Below are positions 14,969 through 20,917 of a DNA stretch of 33,082 nucleotides, in pieces. Position 1 is the stretch's first letter. Each line of letters starts with the position of its first letter. Source of the stretch: Bacteroidetes bacterium HGW-Bacteroidetes-16 (GTDB lineage: Bacteria; Bacteroidota; Bacteroidia; Bacteroidales; F082); the NCBI GenBank assembly GCA_002840975.1, contig PHDN01000032.1:1-33082 (forward strand), in the 5' to 3' direction. A program made the translations under genes and the position numbers. Below the pieces are notes generated by a model. That model did not search any database. It was not told the origin of the DNA and was given only the letters and a program-made list of their open reading frames with translations.

Positions 14969-15559
14969 ATGTTTCTTGAAAAAGACCATAAGAATAGTGA
15001 AAGGGCCGGCTGGATTGAAGTTATCTGTGGTTCCATGTTTTCCGGAAAAACGGAAGAGCTGATCCGCAGGTTGAATCGTGCCCGCATTGCCAAACAAAAA
15101 GTGGAGATCTTTAAACCCGCCATCGATACGCGATACGATGAAGAGAAGGTGGTGTCGCATGATGCCAAATCCGTTTCATCCACACCAGTGGAGAGTGCCT
15201 CACAAATATTGTTTTATGCCGCAGAATTTGAGGTGGTAGGGATCGATGAAGCTCAGTTTTTCGATAACGAATTGGTCAGTGTTTGCAATCAGTTGGCCGA
15301 TCAGGGAAAACGAGTGGTTGTTGCCGGGCTCGACATGGACTTTCTTGGCAAGCCCTTTGGACCCATCCCCAGTTTACTGGCCACGGCCGAATATGTAACC
15401 AAAGTACACGCCATTTGCATGCGTTGTGGAAGCCTGGCGAGCTATTCGCACCGTACCGCACAAGAGGAAAAGCTGGTGTTACTTGGAGAAATGGATTCCT
15501 ACGAGCCCCTCTGCCGGAGGTGTTTTTTTGAAGCGCGTAAAATGCATGCAGGAAAATAA
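14969..15559 (+). CDS. tdk: Thymidine kinase (type II, zinc-containing)
   Basis: 196 residues. Walker A G-S-M-F-S-G-K-T at 21-28, Walker-B-like I-D-E-A-Q-F-F with catalytic E94, lasso region ending near residue 162, and four zinc cysteines C150, C153, C182 and C185 in the C-terminal domain. This is the small type II thymidine kinase that salvages thymidine to dTMP with ATP. It is complete, with an ATG start 39 bases after a TAnnTTTG box. Its promoter overlaps that of the divergent unknown gene. The histidine kinase gene follows after 90 bases with its own promoter. Confidence 0.95.
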   Translation: MFLEKDHKNSERAGWIEVICGSMFSGKTEELIRRLNRARIAKQKVEIFKPAIDTRYDEEKVVSHDAKSVSSTPVESASQILFYAAEFEVVGIDEAQFFDNELVSVCNQLADQGKRVVVAGLDMDFLGKPFGPIPSLLATAEYVTKVHAICMRCGSLASYSHRTAQEEKLVLLGEMDSYEPLCRRCFFEARKMHAGK

Positions 15560-15616
15560 GCTTCGATACTTTCCTCCCTTCACTCTTCGGCTATTGAATT
15601 GACGCCAATAATTTTG

Positions 15617-15624
15617 TATTTTTG
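15617..15624 (+). promoter_or_regulatory. Candidate -7 element for the PAS histidine kinase
   Basis: TATTTTTG fits TAnnTTTG. An upstream TTG at 15593-15595 is 21 bases away, slightly long. The predicted transcript start near 15631 supports the GTG at 15650 as start codon rather than the TTG at 15599. Confidence 0.5.
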
Positions 15625-15649
15625 GGATAACTTTTTAACATCCTTTCTC

Positions 15650-16813
15650 GTGAACAATATACCAGATTCCAAAACAACAGCTTATGCACCTGCCGAGCGT
15701 GCTACACTTCATGAGCTAAAAAATCAAAACGAATTGATGAAGCATGATAACATCCTTACCCAGGTAGCTGATTCTGTCTCTTCATTGGTTATTATTCTAA
15801 ACAAGGAAAGGCAGATTGTATACGGCAATAAAACATTTCTCAGTATGCTGGGCTCCACAGAAAGTGAAAACCTCATCGGTAAACGACCTGGCGAAGCCAT
15901 CAACTGCATGCATGCCAGCCAATCGGAAGGCGGTTGCGGAACTACCCAATTTTGCAGCGTTTGTGGTGCGGTAAATGCCATTCTGGAAGCACAACAAGGA
16001 ACACAAACTGCAAAAGAATGCCGCATCATCACCAACGAAAATGAGGCGTTGGATTTAAAGGTTACGGCAACACCCTATTACCTAAACGAAGAACAATACA
16101 TTTTCTTTGCCATTGCCGATATCAGCAACGAGAAAAGAAGACAAACCCTTGAACGTGTTTTCTTTCATGATATTCTGAATAGTGCCGGCGGTATCTCAGG
16201 ATTATCATCCATCATGCCGATGATTAGCGATATGGATGAAATGACGGAAACCGCTGAAATAATCAATCGCGCCGCGAACTTTCTGGTAGATGAAATAAAA
16301 TCGCAGCGGATGCTCACCGTTGCAGAAAGTGGTGATCTGGTGCTTTCCTTTACCCAAATCGAATCGCTCACCATCTTAAAGGAGTTGGGAGAACTCTATT
16401 CTCAGCACGAAGTCATTCGCGATAAAATTCTTTCTGTCGATAAAAATTCTGTTCCCGGCCAGGCCATAACCGATTCTGTGTTGTTGAGAAGAGTTCTCGG
16501 GAACATGGTAAAAAATGCCCTGGAAGCATCCACAGCAGGAGGTAAGGTGACCCTTTCCTGCACGCTAACGGAAGATGCCATCCGATTTACCGTTCACAAC
16601 GGTGTTTATATGCCACAGGAAATCCAGCTCCAACTTTTTAAACGTTCGTTTTCAACCAAAGGTATTGGCCGTGGAATTGGCACCTATAGCATGAAACTTT
16701 TTGGTGAAAAATACTTAAAAGGTAAAGTGGGGTTCGAAAGCACAAAAGAAAACGGGACTACTTTTTTCATCGAAATTCCAAAGGTGCATCCGGAGTTTAA
16801 AGAGAAAAAGTAA
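15650..16813 (+). CDS. Orphan soluble sensor histidine kinase with a cysteine-rich PAS domain
   Basis: 387 residues from the GTG at 15650 (numbers below use this start); the in-frame TTG at 15599 lies upstream of the predicted promoter. There is no membrane segment, so it senses a cytoplasmic signal. Residues ~35-155 form a PAS domain with an unusual insert: C86, C96, C102 and C105 (C-x9-C-x5-C-x2-C) in a stretch that includes G-G-C-G-T-T-Q-F-C-S-V-C-G. This pattern could bind a metal or Fe-S cluster. The phosphoacceptor helix is F-F-H-D-I-L-N with H173. The kinase domain shows an N box (N-M-V-K-N-A-L-E-A) and a G box (G-I-G-R-G-I-G-T-Y). No response regulator gene is adjacent. Confidence 0.85.
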   Translation: MNNIPDSKTTAYAPAERATLHELKNQNELMKHDNILTQVADSVSSLVIILNKERQIVYGNKTFLSMLGSTESENLIGKRPGEAINCMHASQSEGGCGTTQFCSVCGAVNAILEAQQGTQTAKECRIITNENEALDLKVTATPYYLNEEQYIFFAIADISNEKRRQTLERVFFHDILNSAGGISGLSSIMPMISDMDEMTETAEIINRAANFLVDEIKSQRMLTVAESGDLVLSFTQIESLTILKELGELYSQHEVIRDKILSVDKNSVPGQAITDSVLLRRVLGNMVKNALEASTAGGKVTLSCTLTEDAIRFTVHNGVYMPQEIQLQLFKRSFSTKGIGRGIGTYSMKLFGEKYLKGKVGFESTKENGTTFFIEIPKVHPEFKEKK

Positions 16814-16827
16814 TATCCGGCACCATT

Positions 16828-17769
16828 TCAATGTGATTTGTAAAAATCAATTTGACGTGAAAGCCCTACCGAATAAGCATATTTATTGGTTAGTTGTTTT
16901 CCATTCATATTCTTATAAATGGGATATTCAAAAATTAAGGAAGCATTCCATGCATTCAGAAATTGACACTTTAATTGTGGCACAATAAACATCACATGAC
17001 CACCGGTTGATTGCACCATTTCATGGTTCTTATCAGAGGCCCGATCCCTTATCTGACTCCTGACCTGCAGGGCACCAATTAGGTTTTTCCAAAGTTTGTA
17101 CGATCCATAAATTGAAGCATTGTACAAGTTTCCATATTTATAATTGGTTCGATTGGTTTGGATGCGTTGTGATATTTCACACGATCCATCAACAAATACA
17201 GTCATTTTTTCTCCAAAATAGAGTTTTGATAACATAATCCCAAAATTGTATTTATAATTACCAGATGAGGGTTGAATATCGATGGGGAGTACCACAGGCC
17301 CATTCATTTGATCGAATTCACCAATTGGCAAAGTAACTCTCAACGTTGAAAAAACATCCACCTTCCTTTTCGGATTTGTATACAGTTCATACTGTATTTC
17401 TAAAACGCCATCCCCCAGACCTTTAGCCTCCCTGTCAAATCCGAAATTAAAAGTTTGAGACTTGGAAATGAAATATCCGATTTCCGCGCTTAGTTTAATC
17501 TTCGAGGTCACCCCATAAGCCAACCTGAATGAACTGAAATCATAAAAGGAGTAGTCAATATATTTATAATCAGAACGTTCGTTCCCATCAAAATAAGTGT
17601 CGGAATAGCTATGTTTGTATAAAGCCGAGACATCGAGAATATCTTTGCCGCTACCACTTGCAGAGCCATCAGCAGTAATGGGATTTCCGGCCGCGCAACA
17701 CTGACCATAAGATGCTGCATTGACCAGCAACAATATTACGATGGTAAACATCAGTACCCTCTTTTTCAT
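16828..17769 (-). CDS. Outer-membrane beta-barrel protein with Cys-Cys N-terminus
   Basis: 313 residues. A signal peptide ends near A-S-Y-G-Q, and the mature chain begins Q-C-C-A-A-G-N-P, a paired cysteine right after cleavage. The rest is beta-barrel-like: strands such as F-R-L-A-Y-G-V-T-S-K-I-K-L-S-A-E-I-G and A-Y-S-V-G-L-S-R-Q-I, alternating aromatic residues and short turns. The transported substrate is not evident. It is the last gene of a three-gene minus-strand unit behind a secreted HMA-type protein and a cysteine-containing lipoprotein. That context, plus the vicinal cysteines, suggests a metal-related role, but this is inference only. It is convergent with the histidine kinase gene (14 bases between). 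Confidence 0.65.
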   Translation of the reverse strand: MKKRVLMFTIVILLLVNAASYGQCCAAGNPITADGSASGSGKDILDVSALYKHSYSDTYFDGNERSDYKYIDYSFYDFSSFRLAYGVTSKIKLSAEIGYFISKSQTFNFGFDREAKGLGDGVLEIQYELYTNPKRKVDVFSTLRVTLPIGEFDQMNGPVVLPIDIQPSSGNYKYNFGIMLSKLYFGEKMTVFVDGSCEISQRIQTNRTNYKYGNLYNASIYGSYKLWKNLIGALQVRSQIRDRASDKNHEMVQSTGGHVMFIVPQLKCQFLNAWNASLIFEYPIYKNMNGKQLTNKYAYSVGLSRQIDFYKSH

Positions 17770-17838
17770 TTCTAATCCTATTATGAATGAAGTTGTTTTG
17801 CGGAAGGATATCCTATTTCGGCTGAGATGTTGATTAAT

Positions 17839-18207
17839 CTATGGAATAAAAATGTTGATAACAATGACTTGCTCGTCACTTCCTTTGTCATTCGAAATGG
17901 TACATTTGATCAATTTTTCGCCAAGGCAGCATTCTGAACCTGTAAACCGTACCTGTGAACCTGTTTCGTTTAGCGGGAAAATATCACCCAAATCAACTTC
18001 CCATTGGTATTTGATATTTCCTCCGGTAGCCTCACATGTAATAATACAGGGATCTTCACCTCCTACCTTTATCTCCGTTTTATCGGCAATGAGGTTAGTG
18101 ATTTTAGGGGTTGTTGTCCCATTTACAGGGCCTGTGTTTTCGGATTTCTTACACCCCGTGATTACAAAGGCACACAGGAGAACGATGAATAGTAGCTTTA
18201 ATTTCAT
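17839..18207 (-). CDS. Small Ig-like lipoprotein with several cysteines
   Basis: 122 residues with a standard lipobox (F-V-I-T-G-C, C19). After a short linker, residues ~35-122 form an Ig/PKD-like domain (K-Y-Q-W-E-V-D-L-G near 66). Five further cysteines occur, including a pair in S-E-C-C-L-G, which is unusual for such a short exported domain. It probably sits in the outer membrane or at the surface. It starts 12 bases after the HMA protein gene ends and is followed after 69 bases by the barrel gene, so the three are likely one operon. I do not recognise a specific family. Confidence 0.65.
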   Translation of the reverse strand: MKLKLLFIVLLCAFVITGCKKSENTGPVNGTTTPKITNLIADKTEIKVGGEDPCIITCEATGGNIKYQWEVDLGDIFPLNETGSQVRFTGSECCLGEKLIKCTISNDKGSDEQVIVINIFIP

Positions 18208-18219
18208 TGATTTTTCCTC

Positions 18220-18897
18220 CTATAATTTAATTAGTTTGGATTTTGAAATAACTGTTTTACCGGTTAAAACAACCAGAAAATATTGTCCGCTGTTCAAAGA
18301 ACTCAAGTCAATTTGGTTTTCATTTCCAGTCGTTAAATTCTGAGTGTAAACCCGTTGCCCTGCAATTGAATAAACCGAGGCTCCGATTTGTGTCTGGTGT
18401 TGAAAGTTGCCGATATTGATGTAAAAAAGCCCATTCCCGATGGTTGGGAATATTGAAATGTCGACTTCATCCCAAAGACGCACCTCAGTTAACGGAGTAA
18501 CCCAAATGTCCATCAAACTAAGATAGCCTTCCTGAACATTGGTATAATCCATCACCCGCTCATATTCGCAACAAGTACCGATAAGCAGGTTATAGGCACT
18601 GTCGGGGGCAGGATACCACTCTGTATCATGACCCACATTGGCAATGGTATGCATTATTTGAAAAGCATCGGTCTTGCTGCCGTCATAAATAACCTCGGTA
18701 ATTGCATCTGAATTGACCCAATTAACGAATTCAACCCCAACAATCGTATTAACAGCGTCCTCGATGCGCAGCTTACAGGTATAACAATTACCGGAAGTTG
18801 GAAAGATGATATCCATTGATTCTCTAGTCTGTCCAATTAATGTTATGGTAGAAAACAGGGAGATAAATAATGCGATTATACTGAGTTTTGCTTTCAT
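18220..18897 (-). CDS. Secreted HMA-like (heavy-metal-associated) protein with T9SS type A sorting domain
   Basis: 225 residues. A signal peptide (cleavage near L-I-G-Q) is followed by an HMA/ferredoxin-like fold at ~30-100: G-N-C-Y-T-C-K-L-R-I-E-D-A-V (C-x-x-C), then I-V-G-V-E-F-V-N-W, then V-I-Y-D-G-S-K-T-D and I-A-N-V-G-H-D-T-E. This spacing matches copper- or mercury-binding HMA domains. The last ~85 residues, with I-F-P-T-I-G-N-G-L-F and a final S-K-L-I-K-L, form a type A T9SS sorting domain. An HMA domain sent to the cell surface through T9SS is uncommon; these domains usually act inside the cell or in P-type ATPases. It leads the operon, behind a palindrome at its promoter. Confidence 0.75.
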   Translation of the reverse strand: MKAKLSIIALFISLFSTITLIGQTRESMDIIFPTSGNCYTCKLRIEDAVNTIVGVEFVNWVNSDAITEVIYDGSKTDAFQIMHTIANVGHDTEWYPAPDSAYNLLIGTCCEYERVMDYTNVQEGYLSLMDIWVTPLTEVRLWDEVDISIFPTIGNGLFYINIGNFQHQTQIGASVYSIAGQRVYTQNLTTGNENQIDLSSLNSGQYFLVVLTGKTVISKSKLIKL

Positions 18898-18925
18898 AAT
18901 AGATCATATTAAATGTATATGGCTG

Positions 18926-18954
18926 TAAAAGTAGCCTATTGTACAACAAGCTAC
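18926..18954 (-). promoter_or_regulatory. Promoter-operator of the HMA operon with 24-base palindrome
   Basis: The minus strand reads TACTTTTA (18933-18926), one base off TAnnTTTG, about 30 bases before the ATG. A palindrome GTAGC-N5-GTAC-N5-GCTAC (18931-18954; 20 of 24 positions symmetric) overlaps the upstream edge of this box, where a repressor or redox regulator would block the polymerase. Confidence 0.45.
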
Positions 18955-19006
18955 CAACCAGAACGTCCCGAAAAAAGCGGAAAAGCTGCGATTGAAATCG
19001 TATAAT

Positions 19007-19026
19007 TTACGATATATATCGTCAAC
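19007..19026. promoter_or_regulatory. 20-base palindrome, candidate Crp/Fnr-type operator
   Basis: A perfect 14-base core ACGATATATATCGT (19009-19022) extends to 20 bases with nine of ten arm pairs matched and ends in TCAA, i.e. TTGAC on the other strand. A partly overlapping repeat ATCGTA-N5-TACGAT lies at 18998-19014. It sits between the Crp/Fnr regulator gene and the HMA operon, about 110 bases upstream of the operon ATG. Confidence 0.5.
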
Positions 19027-19133
19027 TTGTAAACTGGCTTAACTGAAAAGGCCGTTTGCAGGTGAGGGAACCATCTATCAACCAACTTATATTTACCCGT
19101 ATGGAAAGAAATCAGGAACTAGTTTGATCAATA

Positions 19134-19826
19134 TCATCCCAATTCACAAATACGATCAAGTTTTTTCAAATCTAAAATAAAAATACTCCGTTGGCTCAAC
19201 TTAATCACACCGTCTTCGTCTAGTTCCTTCAATGTTCGGATAACGCTATCTTTTGACATTCCGGTCATTTCAGCAAGGTCTTGTCTCGAAATTCTAATTT
19301 CAAAGTTCCTATCATTGAATATAGTTTTATGTAAATAAAGCAATCCGTCAGCAATACGCCCGTGCATATTTTTTTGGGTCAGGCTGATAAATCTGGCATA
19401 ATTAAAAATGCCTTCTCTGCTGAGCTGTCTTATAAACGCATCAGCAAAATCAGCATTTGTTCTCACAATATTTTTAAAGACATCCAAATCAATAAAACAC
19501 ACCGAAGATTCTTCTATGGCTACTACCGAGAAATGGTGAATGCTGTCGACATAGATGCCGGGACTGCCCAAAAACTGGGTTGGCTTTATAAACTGCAGGA
19601 TCAGGTTTCTGTTGTTTGCTCCTTCGATATACACTTTGGCGATTCCAGAGTTAAAACTGATGACATGAGAAACCGGAGTTCCCTGTTTTACAATGATTTC
19701 ACCCGTTTTAAACAAAACCCGTTTTTTATAAAGTGATATCCTATCCAACTCCTCACCATTAAGGAAGTCAAACAAATGGGATTTCATAGAACAGGTGGTA
19801 CAAGTAAGATCCAACTTGCCATTCAT
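19134..19826 (-). CDS. Crp/Fnr family transcriptional regulator
   Basis: 230 residues. N-terminal C9 and C12 (C-T-T-C) align with part of the FNR cysteine cluster, but a third closely following cysteine is missing, so an FNR-type [4Fe-4S] cluster is doubtful. Residues ~25-145 form the cyclic-nucleotide-binding-type sensor fold (G-E-I-I-V-K-Q-G, then F-L-G-S-P-G). The C-terminal winged helix has S-R-Q-D-L-A-E-M-T-G-M-S-K-D-S-V-I-R-T-L as its helix-turn-helix, where D-x-x-x-R replaces the E-x-x-S-R of FNR. It is transcribed toward the HMA operon, 236 bases upstream of it, and is the obvious candidate to control it. The signal could be oxygen, nitric oxide, a metal or redox state. Confidence 0.88.
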   Translation of the reverse strand: MNGKLDLTCTTCSMKSHLFDFLNGEELDRISLYKKRVLFKTGEIIVKQGTPVSHVISFNSGIAKVYIEGANNRNLILQFIKPTQFLGSPGIYVDSIHHFSVVAIEESSVCFIDLDVFKNIVRTNADFADAFIRQLSREGIFNYARFISLTQKNMHGRIADGLLYLHKTIFNDRNFEIRISRQDLAEMTGMSKDSVIRTLKELDEDGVIKLSQRSIFILDLKKLDRICELG

Positions 19827-19844
19827 AATCGATCAGAATTTCTA

Positions 19845-19852
19845 CAAAAATA
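19845..19852 (-). promoter_or_regulatory. Candidate -7 element for the Crp/Fnr gene
   Basis: The minus strand reads TATTTTTG (TAnnTTTG), 18 bases before the ATG, which fits a short leader. No clear TTG element lies upstream. A half-match to the nearby operator (TACGAT) overlaps it at 19851-19856, allowing autoregulation in principle. Confidence 0.4.
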
Positions 19853-20031
19853 CGATTATATAGATTCCTTTAGAATTCGGCAATAGGAACAAGTATAAGA
19901 TTTCAATTTTAGAATGTTTTTAAAGGAAATATATTAACTGCGAAGAAACTAAAAAGCCCATGGAATAAAAATAAAAGGTAGGGGTGACCATACTTTTTCG
20001 TCATCTATTATAATTCCAAAACAAAAGACAA

Positions 20032-20103
20032 TCATTGTTTTAAAGTTTCAAGCAGGATTGTAATAGATATCGGAGTGACTCTTAGAATACAGATATAAAA
20101 CAT
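20032..20103 (-). pseudogene. 5' remnant of a second GIY-YIG gene copy
   Basis: In the left repeat copy the ATG and first codons read M-F-Y-I-C-I-L, matching M-F-Y-I-Y-I-L of the intact GIY-YIG gene at the same position relative to the repeat. Sequence then diverges and stops after 23 codons. It marks the former extent of the duplicated unit. The bases between here and the Crp/Fnr promoter (about 19853-20031) are AT-rich with nothing I recognise. Confidence 0.35.
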
Positions 20104-20177
20104 GATCTGAAATTCAGTAGCAAAAAAAAGGGATTCGGCTTTACAACCAAATCCCCTTGATTTCCTGCTCCCCTTGC
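20084..20177 (-). repeat. Left copy of the tRNA-flank direct repeat
   Basis: 94 bases aligned with 20498-20592 with about six differences (one an A-run indel). On the minus strand the repeat holds, in order, the 3' end of a tRNA, an intrinsic terminator and the first codons of a GIY-YIG gene. Confidence 0.9.
20122..20157 (-). terminator. Duplicated tRNA terminator (left copy)
   Basis: On the minus strand: hairpin arms AGGGGATTTGG and CCGAATCCCTT around a short loop, then eight T. Same structure as 20536-20573, with one stem substitution. Confidence 0.75.
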
Positions 20178-20259
20178 CTCCGATTGCCATCGGAGTGAAC
20201 CTGAGACCCTCTGATTAATCCCGCACGTGCGGGACTCTGACCAACTGAGCCAGCACACC
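20168..20259 (-). pseudogene. Degenerate tRNA-Asn-like sequence with two arms replaced by hairpins
   Basis: Aligned with the intact tRNA-Asn gene: the 3' end GGGGAG, the anticodon-arm 3' side and variable region (TTAATCAGAGGGTC) and the D arm (GCTCAGTTGGTCAGAG) are kept. The T-arm region is replaced by sequence containing a perfect 7-bp hairpin (20178-20195, CTCCGAT-4-ATCGGAG) and the anticodon 5' side by a 16-base palindrome (20218-20233, TCCCGCACGTGCGGGA). The acceptor 5' strand (GGTGTGC) no longer pairs with the 3' strand. It cannot fold as a normal tRNA. Confidence 0.65.
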
Positions 20260-20517
20260 CGTCAACTCTTGTCCGGCAACCATATTTTTTAGCAGGTTTT
20301 TGCTCTTTTGCTTTTTTATGAATCGCTCTATTTGTACCACTTTTGCCTCCTCAGTAGAACATTCAAACAATGCTGCGATTGTCCATGGTCGGTATTTTGA
20401 AGTAAAAGTATTTCGGGCAGATTCGTTATGTTGGACAATCCTGATGGAGATATCTTGTGTATAACCAACATAATACTTGTCGTGATTCAGAGAATATAGA
20501 ATATAGATGTAAAACAT
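20215..20517 (-). CDS. GIY-YIG endonuclease family protein
   Basis: 100 residues forming one GIY-YIG domain: Y-I-Y-I-L-Y-S at 3-9, Y-Y-V-G-Y-T (the YIG strand) near 15-20, the R and H-N of R-I-V-Q-H-N near 26-31, and the metal-binding glutamate in I-E-R-F-I-K-K near 63-69. This is the short, stand-alone subgroup frequent in Bacteroidota; its role is not established. The gene starts 66 bases downstream of tRNA-Asn, just after that tRNA's terminator, and its last ~14 codons (V-L-A-Q-L-V-R-V-P...) are read from the D arm and palindrome of the degenerate tRNA copy. The gene is therefore bounded by tRNA sequence on both sides, like a mobile cassette. Confidence 0.85.
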   Translation of the reverse strand: MFYIYILYSLNHDKYYVGYTQDISIRIVQHNESARNTFTSKYRPWTIAALFECSTEEAKVVQIERFIKKQKSKNLLKNMVAGQELTGVLAQLVRVPHVRD

Positions 20518-20592
20518 GATCTGAAATTCAGTAGCAAAAAAAAAGGGATTCGGCTATACAACCAAATCCCTTTGATTTCCTGCTCCCCCTGC
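20498..20592 (-). repeat. Right copy of the tRNA-flank direct repeat
   Basis: 95 bases matching 20084-20177. It covers the last 10 bases of the intact tRNA-Asn, its terminator and the first codons of the GIY-YIG gene. Repeat starts are 414 bases apart, with the nuclease gene between the copies. Confidence 0.9.
20536..20573 (-). terminator. Intrinsic terminator of tRNA-Asn
   Basis: On the minus strand: stem AAAGGGATTTGG / CCGAATCCCTTT (one T-G pair), 8-base loop, then nine T including the end of the stem. It begins 10 bases after the tRNA 3' end. Confidence 0.85.
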
Positions 20593-20656
20593 AAGACTTG
20601 AACTTGCGACCCTCTGATTAACAGTCAGATGCTCTAACCAACTGAGCTAAGGAGGA
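20583..20656 (-). tRNA. tRNA-Asn (anticodon GTT)
   Basis: 74 bases that fold completely by hand: acceptor TCCTCCT with AGGGGGA (one T-G pair) and discriminator G; D arm GCTC/GAGC; anticodon stem TCTGA/TCAGA with loop CTGTTAA, giving GTT; variable loop GGGTC; T arm GCAAG-TTCAAGT-CTTGC. CCA is not encoded. It has its own promoter and terminator and is followed by the GIY-YIG gene. Confidence 0.97.
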
Positions 20657-20677
20657 GTATTTCCCCGTAAGGAGGCG

Positions 20678-20706
20678 CAAAGATAAATAATAATTTAAAA
20701 ATGCAA
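20678..20706 (-). promoter_or_regulatory. Promoter of tRNA-Asn
   Basis: On the minus strand: TTG (20706-20704), 18 bases, TATCTTTG (20685-20678), a full Bacteroidota promoter. The predicted start lies about 15 bases before the mature tRNA. Confidence 0.7.
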
Positions 20707-20849
20707 TGGCTTTTTATTTTATTTCACCGAAATATTTCGAAATGACGCCATTCACAGACCATGCCCTCTTCCGTAAAACAAGGGCTTAGCTACCCATTCA
20801 CCTGTCTCAACAGTTTTTCAACAGATTGTGAAAAACTAATTTATCCAGC

Positions 20850-20882
20850 TTTGCTGTGTTCGTTGATATTCCATTAATTTTA
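20850..20882 (+). promoter_or_regulatory. Weak promoter candidate for the T9SS cargo/PorP operon
   Basis: TTTG at 20850-20853, 21 bases, TAATTTTA at 20875-20882 (last base off consensus). Spacing is slightly long. It would start the transcript about 30 bases before the first ATG. Confidence 0.3.
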
Positions 20883-20917
20883 CTAGCTAAAACTTCTTCA
20901 GAAGAAAGTTGAGTACT

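Noticed and set aside
19124-19137. FNR-box-like TTGAT-N4-ATCAT at the end of the Crp/Fnr gene
   Set aside because: It overlaps that gene's own stop codon and is more than 220 bases from the downstream operon start; one half-site is off. The palindrome at 19007-19026 is a better operator candidate.
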